NCBI GenBank assembly: GCA_938074565.1
Contig: CALJEQ010000026.1
Coordinates: 1-64,000 of the forward strand
DNA length: 64,000 nt
Origin: an uncultured Alkaliphilus sp.
GTDB taxonomy: Bacteria > Bacillota > Clostridia > Peptostreptococcales > Natronincolaceae
Reading direction: 5' to 3'
Shown here: positions 1 to 7,104 of the stretch, one piece after another
Position numbering within the stretch: the first letter of the stretch is position 1
How the letters are laid out: the number at the start of each line of letters is the position of its first letter
Notes under the pieces: generated by a model
Told to the model about the DNA's origin: nothing
Databases searched by the model: none
The model's input: the letters and a program-made list of their open reading frames with translations, nothing else
Position numbers and translations under genes: made by a program

Positions 1-133
1 CAGACCGAGGTTTTGCCTAAGGCTTCCTTCAGATTCCACCTCACGGTGGACACCCTTGCCTTCGGCTAGTGGTTCCCACTACCAAGCCCACAGCGGACTT
101 TCACCGCCAAGTTATCGCCCATGCTGGGCACAC
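1..133 (-). mobile_element. Group II intron, 5' end (partial, runs off left edge)
   Basis: Read on the minus strand, the segment starts GTGTGCCCAGCATGGGC at position 133, the conserved 5' boundary (GUGYG) of bacterial group II introns. It continues with the G/C-rich paired segments of ribozyme domain I, for example CCGAAGGCAAGGG and CCACCGTGAGGTGG. The rest of the ribozyme and any reverse transcriptase/maturase gene lie beyond position 1. The intron begins only three bases after the T-run of an intrinsic terminator (137-171), the usual target of class C (IIC) introns. The family call comes from recognising the 5' consensus and the site; the class is inferred. Confidence 0.75.
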
Positions 134-136
134 GAG

Positions 137-171
137 AAAAATCCCTTCCGAAGTAACCAGAAGGGATTTTT
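137..171 (-). terminator. Intrinsic terminator of the 181-1194 gene; intron target
   Basis: On the minus strand AAAAATCCCTTC and GAAGGGATTTTT form a 12-bp stem with an 11-base loop; the last five bases of the stem are the T-run. It lies ten bases after the stop codon of the secreted repeat protein gene. Confidence 0.85.
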
Positions 172-180
172 AATTAATGT

Positions 181-1194
181 TTATTTATTTTTTTCGTGTA
201 ACGCAACTACAATATTATCTTTAATATAAACTACTATTTGATTCCCTACATTTACATGGGTCATGCTTAAATCCTTTTTAACGTTATATGTTTTTAATTC
301 TTGGTTAATTTGAACAGTAATGGTTGGTGTTGTGCCTGTATTTTTTGCCATTAAACGACCTTCCAACTGTAAAATTCCATCATCTACTGTTATTTCAGTT
401 ATTTCATTAGCTTGTATTTTTACTTTTGCCACCATACCAGTTTTTATAGAAGATAGGTTTTGGATTACGCCATTTACCTTTACCACTGCATCTGCCTTTA
501 TTTTATAAAGTTCTTCCTTCTTATCATATTGAAGTACAATCTCCCTCTTACTAACATCAATAGCTTTGATAGTCGCCTCTATCTCTTTTACTGCTAAAGG
601 CTTAGCATAAATAGTTTTAATTTCATATCCATTAACATGGGCTGTTACTTCCATTCCCACCTTTAAATCCTGCATTGTAACTAATTTGTTATCAATATAT
701 ACGGTTGTGTTTTGTAACTTGTATAGGGTGGTTGATTTATTAGCTTCAATAATCAATTCCTTTTTAGATAAATCAATTATCTTAATTACACCAGTGACTT
801 TAGTTTCTTGAGGCACTGTTCTATTACCACCCGTAGCTTTAATTTCTGTAATTGTATTCGATGAATTAGTTTTAATAACTATTTTATCATTTATTTGCAG
901 TTCTTTAAGGGTACTCTTTTTACCGTTTAATTCAATTTTAGCATTATTATCAACTAGAAGGTGAATTAATGCTGTTCCTTCCTGTATAACAATTCTTTTT
1001 TCATTTAAGTTTATATCTTTAATAACAGTTTCATAAGCATGATCTTTTTCAGGTTTTACTATAAAACGTTTTTGTATCCCTGGAGGTAGCCCACCCTTTT
1101 TACTTAACCCAGGTGGAGTAAATGCAAAAGCACTAGTTACTGTAAAACTAAATACCAACACAAACACCAATACATTCAAAATCGTTTTTTTCAT
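181..1194 (-). CDS. Secreted repeat protein, possible SigI target
   Basis: A 337-residue exported protein of unknown function. Residues 1-24 are a signal peptide (hydrophobic core ending in TSAFA), followed by a Pro/Gly-rich linker (PPGLSKKGGLPPG). The rest is three to four copies of a beta-rich unit of about 65-70 residues with the pattern 'I..ID...K.I.I....LYK......V..NG....L..LK.GM.V.A', which suggests a chain of small OB- or DUF5666-like barrels. No catalytic motif is visible. An AGGAGG site lies 10 bases before the ATG. It follows sigI-rsgI on the same strand, separated by a terminator, and has its own promoter-like sequence resembling the one before sigI, so it may be an output of that sensor. 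Similar leader-plus-PPG proteins occur near RsgI systems, but the link here is inference. Confidence 0.8.
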   Translation of the reverse strand: MKKTILNVLVFVLVFSFTVTSAFAFTPPGLSKKGGLPPGIQKRFIVKPEKDHAYETVIKDINLNEKRIVIQEGTALIHLLVDNNAKIELNGKKSTLKELQINDKIVIKTNSSNTITEIKATGGNRTVPQETKVTGVIKIIDLSKKELIIEANKSTTLYKLQNTTVYIDNKLVTMQDLKVGMEVTAHVNGYEIKTIYAKPLAVKEIEATIKAIDVSKREIVLQYDKKEELYKIKADAVVKVNGVIQNLSSIKTGMVAKVKIQANEITEITVDDGILQLEGRLMAKNTGTTPTITVQINQELKTYNVKKDLSMTHVNVGNQIVVYIKDNIVVALHEKNK

Positions 1195-1233
1195 TAAATT
1201 TGAACCTCCTAATATTTATTTTCATTATATTAT

Positions 1234-1259
1234 TACGAAATGTATGGACTGATTTAGGG
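1234..1259 (-). promoter_or_regulatory. Putative SigI-type promoter of the secreted repeat protein gene
   Basis: On the minus strand AACCCTAAA is followed by CGTA, with 19 bases between CCC and CGTA; CGTAATAATATAAT closely matches CGTAATACTATAAT before sigI. Published SigI promoters combine a CCC-containing -35 with CGWA at -10. A SigA reading would use TATAAT but has no acceptable -35. The CCC-CGTA spacing differs by two bases from the sigI copy. Confidence 0.4.
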
Positions 1260-1373
1260 TTACTCTTTAAATAAAAAAATACATTTTTTAAATAATAATA
1301 CTTTTATGTAATTAAATGTATTTTTCAATATTTTTTACTATTAATTGTATTAATAAAAACATCTATTAATAAC

Positions 1374-1401
1374 AAAAACTCCTGATATTAATCAGGAGTT
1401 T
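1374..1401 (-). terminator. Terminator after rsgI
   Basis: AAACTCCTGAT and ATCAGGAGTTT form an 11-bp stem with a 4-base loop, followed on the minus strand by TTTTT. It separates sigI-rsgI from the next gene. Confidence 0.85.
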
Positions 1402-1438
1402 ATCGTTAATGCGAGAGAGGTTATTTATTACTGCTACA

Positions 1439-2575
1439 TCACTTCTTAACCTTTTCATTTTTCTTTTTCTGATTTGTTTTTTCTTTTTCCTTGTTATTGT
1501 CTTCAGACGGTTTTTCTAATTCTTTTTCTTCCTTCACTTCTTCTATCTTATTTTTTTCTTTTTTAACATCTACTTTTTCTTCATCTTTAATAGGTTGGCT
1601 TTCAATTTGACTATTTTTTTTATTTTCTTTATTACCAGGATGATTTTCAAATACTGGGTGTTGTTTTTCTTCTTTTTTATTAGACTTTTCTTCTTTTTTG
1701 CTAGATTTATCTTCAACTACTGGTTGCTGTTTTCCTTCTTTACTACCAGGATGCTTTTCAAATACTGGGTGTTCTTTATCTTCTTTATTACTAGGGTGTT
1801 TTTCAAACACTGGATGTTCTTTTTTCTCTTCATGGCGAATTAACTCTTTTATTTGTTGCGTTTTTATCTTTTCTAAACTAACGTCTTCTTCGTCTTTAAC
1901 TTGAAGTCGTTGATATATTTCCATCTTACCTACAGATATTTTCTCTTTTTTTGCCTTCTGCAATGTTTCATAGTTAGAATCTAGTGTTAATACAACCACT
2001 GACTTTCCATCCCTATTTTCAAACGTCTCTTCAACATTTTTTTTAAGTTCTTCTGCCAAATCCATTAGTTGGTCTTCTTTATCCATCTCTTTTTCTAAAG
2101 AAACGGTTGTCAGTAATATATAATTATCAGTTTCCTGTAAATAACCCTTTTCTCCAGCCATTAAAACAAATTCTTCTATAACCCGTCTAACATCTTGGTT
2201 CTTAAAAGAGTCAAATGAAAACTCCTCTGCATCCTTATTAAGTGGGATTACTTCCAACACCTCTTGTTTATGATTTATTTCTAAAGCAATGCTGGGGTTA
2301 ATATCTATGGTTAACATAGCCACTGGTATAGATAATTTGTTTTTCTGATCCATCATAAATAAACTACTAACAATACATAAAATAATAGCGGCTGCAATTG
2401 TAGCTATTATTTTAAACTTGCTTTTATTTTTTCTTATAATGTCCTGTTTATTAAAATCAATTTCCATTCCCACTGTAATATCATTGCGCTTTTTAATTTC
2501 TTCAAAACCACATTCATTAGTCATGATCACCATTGAATGGCTTCTTATCTCCATGACAGTTCCTTTACCCTTCAC
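1439..2575 (-). CDS. rsgI: RsgI-type transmembrane anti-sigma factor
   Basis: Membrane-bound anti-sigma factor expected to hold SigI inactive until an outside signal is sensed. Residues 1-50 form the cytoplasmic RsgI N-terminal domain (MKGKGTVMEI.. to VGMEIDF). One membrane segment spans about 55-74. The outer part contains TIDINPSIALEIN; Asn93-Pro94 falls at the family's reported self-cleavage site. From about residue 230 the tail is Lys/Glu-rich, with repeated HPVFEKHP and HPGNKE units, rather than the carbohydrate-binding domain of cellulosomal RsgIs, so the ligand is not evident; wall or polymer contact is a guess. It starts at GTG 2575 with a GGAAGGGAGGG site inside sigI and overlaps it by 11 bases, so the two are translated together. 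Confidence 0.88.
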   Translation of the reverse strand: MKGKGTVMEIRSHSMVIMTNECGFEEIKKRNDITVGMEIDFNKQDIIRKNKSKFKIIATIAAAIILCIVSSLFMMDQKNKLSIPVAMLTIDINPSIALEINHKQEVLEVIPLNKDAEEFSFDSFKNQDVRRVIEEFVLMAGEKGYLQETDNYILLTTVSLEKEMDKEDQLMDLAEELKKNVEETFENRDGKSVVVLTLDSNYETLQKAKKEKISVGKMEIYQRLQVKDEEDVSLEKIKTQQIKELIRHEEKKEHPVFEKHPSNKEDKEHPVFEKHPGSKEGKQQPVVEDKSSKKEEKSNKKEEKQHPVFENHPGNKENKKNSQIESQPIKDEEKVDVKKEKNKIEEVKEEKELEKPSEDNNKEKEKTNQKKKNEKVKK

Positions 2576-3305
2576 AACGTTCCCTCCCTTCCAATTGCGT
2601 TATATAACTCTTTAGTGTATCCAAATCACTATCTAAAATCAGTATTACTGCAATAATAAACTTCCTACTTCTTTGTACAATCTTTTTAGATATATTTAAC
2701 TCTTTAATTAAGTCAGTAACAGGAATGTTTTGAGTTTTCATAAATTTGTTTTTTAAATTATGGGTTTCATATACATATCGTCCAATTTCAACAGCCTTTA
2801 TTCTAGTGTCCACATGCTTTGGTGCTTCCTTTATCAAATCATCCAACGAAACTCCAAATGCACTCATTTGTTGTATTAGTAATTCCATATCCATCTTTAC
2901 TTCCAATTGACTTTCAAAACTATCACTAACCATAAAATGATCAGTCTTTTGTTCGTCGTCATCCATGCAAATTTGGCTTATGTAAATATCTTTAGACCTT
3001 TTAGACTCTCGCCTCAATTGGTCAATAACTCTACTTTTTATTACCATCGAAGCAAAACTTAAAAAACTTCCCTTTTCTTTATTGTACTTATCAATAGCTT
3101 CATTAAAAGCCAATAAGCCAACACTATAGAGATCATCATTATTAATATCAATATATTTACCCGCCTGCTGACTAACGTTTTTCTGAATAAAAGGAATATA
3201 TTCTTGTATCAAACTATTTTTTTCTCCCTCATCGCCCTGTTGTATTAAGTTAATACGTTCTTCCAAAGAATATTTTCCTTTGAGGAGTTTTAGGAAAGTT
3301 CTCAC
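2565..3305 (-). CDS. sigI: RNA polymerase sigma factor SigI
   Basis: A 246-residue sigma-70-family factor of the SigI group. Region 2 is visible around residues 25-95 (IQEYIPFIQKNVSQ.., DLYSVGLLAFNEAIDKY, GSFLSFASMVIKSRVIDQLRRESK). The C-terminal half (about 120-235) carries the SigI-specific helical DNA-binding domain, including LIKELNISKKIVQRSRKFIIA. Length and coupling to rsgI fit the family. It starts at GTG 3305 with AGGAGGTG seven bases upstream. The leader is very short if the promoter-like sequence at 3329-3352 is used; this would make the operon autoregulated, as for other SigI pairs. The regulon is unknown; the downstream secreted protein gene is the obvious candidate here. Confidence 0.9.
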   Translation of the reverse strand: MRTFLKLLKGKYSLEERINLIQQGDEGEKNSLIQEYIPFIQKNVSQQAGKYIDINNDDLYSVGLLAFNEAIDKYNKEKGSFLSFASMVIKSRVIDQLRRESKRSKDIYISQICMDDDEQKTDHFMVSDSFESQLEVKMDMELLIQQMSAFGVSLDDLIKEAPKHVDTRIKAVEIGRYVYETHNLKNKFMKTQNIPVTDLIKELNISKKIVQRSRKFIIAVILILDSDLDTLKSYITQLEGRERCEG

Positions 3306-3328
3306 TGTTACACCTCCTATTATAGTAT

Positions 3329-3352
3329 TACGAATAAAGCATTTTTTTTGGG
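3329..3352 (-). promoter_or_regulatory. Putative autoregulatory SigI promoter
   Basis: On the minus strand AATCCCAAAAAAAA is followed, 17 bases after CCC, by CGTAATACTATAAT. CCC plus an A-tract and CGTA resemble known SigI -35/-10 elements. The TATAAT overlapping it has only AAAAAA at a SigA -35 position, which argues against SigA. Confidence 0.45.
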
Positions 3353-3363
3353 ATTAAATATCT

Positions 3364-3408
3364 AGAAAAATTCTTGCCAAATTAAAAACTTATGGCAAGA
3401 ATTTTTCT
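3364..3408 (-). terminator. Terminator of the thioredoxin-like lipoprotein gene
   Basis: A 16-bp inverted repeat (AGAAAAATTCTTGCCA / TGGCAAGAATTTTTCT) whose 5' arm is made of the last codons of the gene and whose 3' arm ends in TTTTTCT on the minus strand. The stop codon lies in the loop. Confidence 0.8.
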
Positions 3409-4055
3409 AATATGACTTCAATTTCATCTAATAATTGATCTTCTTCTATTACCGAAGTAAAGGATCGTATAATATTCCCTTCATAATCAATTATTATGGT
3501 TGTAGGAAATCCCCCTACATAATACTTTTGTTGAGCTTCTAATACTTCATCTATTAGCATTGGATAAGAATAGTTTACTTCTTTTATCTTCTTCTTTACT
3601 TCTTCTTTTGTTAATGTATCAAAACCAGTGGCATGAACTCCCACAATTTTTACATCATCTTTTACTAGTGGATAAATATTTTCTAATATTTCCAATTGTT
3701 CTTTCGATTGCTGATTCCAATCCACCCAAAAAGTCATTGCTAAAAGCTTATCCCTCTGTTCCTTTATAATTACTTCTTGTCCTAATTCATTTTCTAACTT
3801 AATAACTGTCTTTTTATCTACTTTTCCATCAATCTCTTTATTTTCTTTATCTACCGTATTATCTTCATTAGCTATATCTTCTTGTTTATCTTTTTTATCA
3901 TCTTTCTCTACTTCATCTTTCTCATCTTCTATTGTGTTTTCCACTATAGGAGGTTGCTGTTGATCCCCTTCGGTTTTTTTCTTACAACCAGCGACTACAT
4001 TTAAAACCATTCCAACTATTAAAAGTAAAACAATATATTTAACTATAATCTTCAT
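3390..4055 (-). CDS. Thioredoxin-fold lipoprotein lacking the CXXC cysteines
   Basis: A 221-residue lipoprotein. The signal peptide ends in lipobox VVAGC with Cys24 as the lipid site. An acidic and lysine-rich linker follows (about 30-85), then a TlpA/ResA/AhpC-like thioredoxin domain (85-221) with LLAMTFWVDWNQQSKEQ, VKIVGVHATGF and GGFPTTIIIDYEGNIIRSF (cis-Pro region). In active relatives the motif is WCxxC; here residues 113-117 read WNQQS, so both redox cysteines are gone and thiol-disulfide exchange is not expected. A binding or scaffold role is possible; no function can be assigned. An AGAGGTGG site precedes the ATG. It is probably monocistronic, with a terminator at its 3' end. Confidence 0.85.
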   Translation of the reverse strand: MKIIVKYIVLLLIVGMVLNVVAGCKKKTEGDQQQPPIVENTIEDEKDEVEKDDKKDKQEDIANEDNTVDKENKEIDGKVDKKTVIKLENELGQEVIIKEQRDKLLAMTFWVDWNQQSKEQLEILENIYPLVKDDVKIVGVHATGFDTLTKEEVKKKIKEVNYSYPMLIDEVLEAQQKYYVGGFPTTIIIDYEGNIIRSFTSVIEEDQLLDEIEVILEKFLP

Positions 4056-4203
4056 AAGACCACCTCTTTAGTTTAATTTATTAGAGTCTATGTTCTATTT
4101 TATTATTTCTTTTACACTATTATATCAAATTTATACCCGCTATACCATTATTGCAACGTTACATTATGTTAAACTAGCTTGAAATGTTTTCCAAACAAAA
4201 ATA

Positions 4204-4230
4204 AATGCTTAGGGTTTCCCCCTAAGCATT
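4204..4230 (-). terminator. Terminator of the speA-ricT gene block
   Basis: AATGCTTAGGG and CCCTAAGCATT form an 11-bp stem with a five-base loop directly after the ricT stop codon. On the minus strand it is followed by TATTTTTG. Confidence 0.85.
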
Positions 4231-5115
4231 CTAAATTTTTTCTAAAGCTTTTAATTCCTCAGCCAAATCCTTTGGAATCTCATCTTCTTGGTTCTTCTTA
4301 TTTTCTTTTATTTTTGTTACCTCATGCAGAAAATATAGTTTTATATCTTCTGACTTGTCTGGGAGCCTTATTTTAACTTTAATTTGTTCCAATAATACGT
4401 TTGTATCCACTACCACGCCTTCTCCATCAATGGTTTTAACTATAGATCCTACACCTGGTAGCTTGTCTAATATATGTTGATATAAGTTATGTTCATATTT
4501 TAAACAACAAAATAATCTTCCACAAATACCAGATATTTTTGCTGGGTTTAATGATAAACTTTGATCCTTTGCCATTTTAATAGAAACTGGTTCAAAATCC
4601 CCCAACCAAGAAGCACAACAGAGAGATTTACCACAAGGGCCAATTCCACCAATCATTTTAGCTTCATCCCTTACCCCTATTTGTCTTAGTTCTATTCGAG
4701 TTTTAAATATGGCAGCTAAATCTTTAACTAATTCTCTAAAGTCTACTCTACCATCGGCAGTAAAGTAAAAAATAACTTTATTATTATCAAAAGTATATTC
4801 CACATCAATTAATTTCATTTCCAGTTCATGACATTTAATCTTATTCAAACAAGTTTCAAAAGCTTCTTGTTCTTTTTCTTTATTTTCACGATGTTTAATT
4901 TCATCTTCTTCTGTTACAATTCGTATAACTTTTTTTAAAGGAGCGATAATATCCTCTTCAGAAACTTCCTTTGGACCTACCACCACTTCACCAAATTCTA
5001 TTCCCCTTGCAGTTTCAACAATAACGTTTTGATTTTTGCATATTTGTATTTCATCTGGATCAAAGTAATATATTTTTCCCGCCTTTTTAAAACGAACCCC
5101 CACTACTGTTACCAT
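4231..5115 (-). CDS. ricT: RicT/YaaT, PSP1-domain regulator of RNA processing and sporulation
   Basis: A 294-residue PSP1-domain protein. In Bacillus its homolog YaaT (RicT) forms an iron-sulfur complex with RicA and RicF that promotes mRNA maturation through RNase Y and supports Spo0A activation. Seen here: the PSP1 core VVGVRFKKAGKIYYFD.., ARGIEFGEVV, and the cysteine-rich stretch with CGKSLCCASW and GICGRLFCCLKYE, the cluster-binding cysteines of the family. It is the last gene of the block; its start overlaps the end of holB by seven bases (ATG 5115). The gene order matches Bacillus yaaO-tmk-yaaQ-(yaaR)-holB-yaaT except that yaaR is absent. Confidence 0.92.
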   Translation of the reverse strand: MVTVVGVRFKKAGKIYYFDPDEIQICKNQNVIVETARGIEFGEVVVGPKEVSEEDIIAPLKKVIRIVTEEDEIKHRENKEKEQEAFETCLNKIKCHELEMKLIDVEYTFDNNKVIFYFTADGRVDFRELVKDLAAIFKTRIELRQIGVRDEAKMIGGIGPCGKSLCCASWLGDFEPVSIKMAKDQSLSLNPAKISGICGRLFCCLKYEHNLYQHILDKLPGVGSIVKTIDGEGVVVDTNVLLEQIKVKIRLPDKSEDIKLYFLHEVTKIKENKKNQEDEIPKDLAEELKALEKI

Positions 5116-6095
5116 GACAATACCTCCTGAATGTTCAAAAGCATCACTTCTATGTTAAGTTGATAATTAACATTACTTTTTATGTTGCCTTTGGCTTTAT
5201 CTATTATATCAATAATATCTTTTAGTTTCTTTAAACCTATTTGGTTTGATTGTTTTATGATTTCTTCTATTCTATCACAATTCATCATAAAATGTAATTC
5301 CTCTGTTTCTCTATAAACCATTAGGTCTCTATACCAACTGATTAAAATACTTAAAATTTCATCTATATCATTTTTCTCTTCAATAAAAAATTCCAACTTA
5401 TCCAATAAATTAATAATGCTTCCCCGTAGCATGTCTCCTGTTAATTGTATTGTTTGCTCTCGTCTTCTTTTAAAGTCTTCATCCTCTAAAAGTCGTAGGG
5501 CTTTACCAATTATACCATTAGAAAAGGAGGCAAACAGCTTACTTTCCTCAACAGAAATACCCTTCTTTTCAATTAAAGCTTGCTGAATTTTTTTATTCTC
5601 CACAGGGCGAAATTTAAATATTTGGCATCTAGAAACAATTGTTGGTAGCAGACTGTTGGCATTATTAGTTAGTAAAATTAGAGTAGCATAAGTTGGAGGC
5701 TCTTCTAACGTTTTAAGTAATGCATTTTGAGCCTGTATAGTCATGTTTTCTGACCCACTGATAATATACACCTTTTTGCTTCCTTCATAGGGTCTCATCT
5801 GAATATCTTTTTGTAATTCTCTAATTTTATCGATCTTTATACTACCTTCTTCTTGAACAAATGTAACTTCCGAATGATTTCCTTGCTCTATTCGTCTACA
5901 GCATTGACAACTATTACACGGCTTTATGCCTTCTGAAGTACAAACAATTCCTTTGGCCAACTCAATTGCCATTTGTTTTTTTCCTAGACCAGATAAGCCT
6001 TCAAATAAATAGGCATGGGATATTTTATGATTAAGTAATGAATTTTTCAATATTTCAATAATCTTTTCTTGTCCAACTATTTCTTCAAAGGCCAT
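5109..6095 (-). CDS. holB: DNA polymerase III subunit delta'
   Basis: Clamp-loader subunit delta' of the replicative polymerase. The 328-residue protein has an AAA+ fold with FEGLSGLGKK (P-loop position, 33-40), a zinc module with Cys52, Cys60, Cys63 and Cys66, and the conserved NALLKTLEEPP and SRCQIFKF (sensor/SRC) motifs. The C-terminal part is all-helical as expected for collar formation. It lies 20 bases downstream of darA and its end overlaps ricT, in the conserved Firmicute order. The ATG at 6095 is preceded by AAAGTGAGGGTCC. Confidence 0.92.
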   Translation of the reverse strand: MAFEEIVGQEKIIEILKNSLLNHKISHAYLFEGLSGLGKKQMAIELAKGIVCTSEGIKPCNSCQCCRRIEQGNHSEVTFVQEEGSIKIDKIRELQKDIQMRPYEGSKKVYIISGSENMTIQAQNALLKTLEEPPTYATLILLTNNANSLLPTIVSRCQIFKFRPVENKKIQQALIEKKGISVEESKLFASFSNGIIGKALRLLEDEDFKRRREQTIQLTGDMLRGSIINLLDKLEFFIEEKNDIDEILSILISWYRDLMVYRETEELHFMMNCDRIEEIIKQSNQIGLKKLKDIIDIIDKAKGNIKSNVNYQLNIEVMLLNIQEVLSW

Positions 6096-6115
6096 AATAA
6101 AGGACCCTCACTTTC

Positions 6116-6445
6116 CTACAACTTTACATACTTTTCTACGTCCACCACAAAAACAGTGGCACCCCCTACCCTTACTTCAATAGGAAAAGGAATAAACATG
6201 CCTGTCGCACCAGAAACAGGTGTTGGGGACGTGGTAATTGAATCCCTAGACTCACAGTTGTTTTTTATAATACCCATCACTTTATCCACCTCTTCGTCTT
6301 CTATTCCAATAAGCAAAGTGGTGTTCCCCGCCTTCAAAAATCCCCCTGTGGTTGCAAGTTTTGTTACCCTAAATTGATGGGTAGTTAATTCTTCCAATAA
6401 AGCATGAACATCTTCATCATGGACAATTGCAATTACTAACTTCAT
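6116..6445 (-). CDS. darA: Cyclic-di-AMP receptor DarA (PII-like, YaaQ)
   Basis: A 109-residue PII-like trimeric signal protein (DUF970/PstA/DarA) that binds cyclic-di-AMP in Firmicutes. Seen: MKLVIAIVHDEDV at the N-terminus (strand 1), LATTGGFLKAGNTTLLIGIED (ligand-site loop) and GATVFVVDVEKYVKL at the C-terminus, with the family's usual length. The reading frame overlaps the end of tmk by 29 bases, so translation is probably coupled. Its downstream targets are not known from the sequence. Confidence 0.93.
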   Translation of the reverse strand: MKLVIAIVHDEDVHALLEELTTHQFRVTKLATTGGFLKAGNTTLLIGIEDEEVDKVMGIIKNNCESRDSITTSPTPVSGATGMFIPFPIEVRVGGATVFVVDVEKYVKL

Positions 6446-7076
6446 TATAATCCCCCTCTTCCAACAAACTCATTAATATATCTTCTATCTCTTTTTGAAT
6501 TGTTTCTATTGGTTGCCCTGCATTAATAACAATAATTCTATCAGAAAACATTGCCGCCAAATCTTTGTAAGCTGAATGTACCTGTTGGTGAAACGGTAAT
6601 TTTTCCTGTTCTAATCGATCTTCTTTTCCTCTAACACTAATACGTTTAAGGCTCTCTTCTGGGTCTATATTAAATAAAAGTGTAAGGTCAGGCTCTAACC
6701 CCTGGGTGGCAAAGTCATTTATTTTTTTAACTTCATCATAGCCTAAACCTCGTCCTTTTCCTTGATATACTAAACTTGAATCAACAAAACGGTCACATAT
6801 AACAATTTCTCCCCTTGAAAGGGCTGGTTTGATGACTTGACTTACTAATTGTGCCCTAGAAGCTGAATATAATAAAGCTTCCGCAATAAAACTCATTTCT
6901 TGATGTTCTTTATCTAATATAAGTTCACGAATTTTTTCCCCTATAACAGTTCCCCCTGGTTCCCTTGTCATAAGGACTTTATAATTATTACCCTCTAAAA
7001 AAGCCTTCATTAAACCAATTTGAGTTGTTTTTCCTGAGCCATCCATACCTTCAATGGTAATTAATAATCCCCTCAT
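6417..7076 (-). CDS. tmk: Thymidylate kinase
   Basis: Phosphorylates dTMP to dTDP for DNA precursor supply. Residues from the chosen start read MRGLLITIEGMDGSGKTTQ (P-loop), followed by TREPGGT (substrate DR/E motif), DRFVDSSLVYQG and the lid region RISVRGKEDRLE. The frame is open to an ATG at 7100, but the ATG at 7076 is preferred: it has GAGGTGAT five bases before it and gives the usual family N-terminus. The gene lies 28 bases after speA and overlaps darA. Confidence 0.93.
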   Translation of the reverse strand: MRGLLITIEGMDGSGKTTQIGLMKAFLEGNNYKVLMTREPGGTVIGEKIRELILDKEHQEMSFIAEALLYSASRAQLVSQVIKPALSRGEIVICDRFVDSSLVYQGKGRGLGYDEVKKINDFATQGLEPDLTLLFNIDPEESLKRISVRGKEDRLEQEKLPFHQQVHSAYKDLAAMFSDRIIVINAGQPIETIQKEIEDILMSLLEEGDYNEVSNCNCP

Positions 7077-7104
7077 TTTATCACCTCGTAGTTTTTCCAT
7101 TACT

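Noticed and set aside
1219..1232. SigA promoter (TATAAT) before the secreted repeat protein gene
   Set aside because: A TATAAT is present but the hexamer 17 bases upstream is CAGTCC, far from TTGACA.
1595..1904. Two plus-strand open frames opposite rsgI with F-rich or C-rich repeats
   Set aside because: They are the reverse reading of the Lys/Glu repeat tail of rsgI; the repeats explain them.
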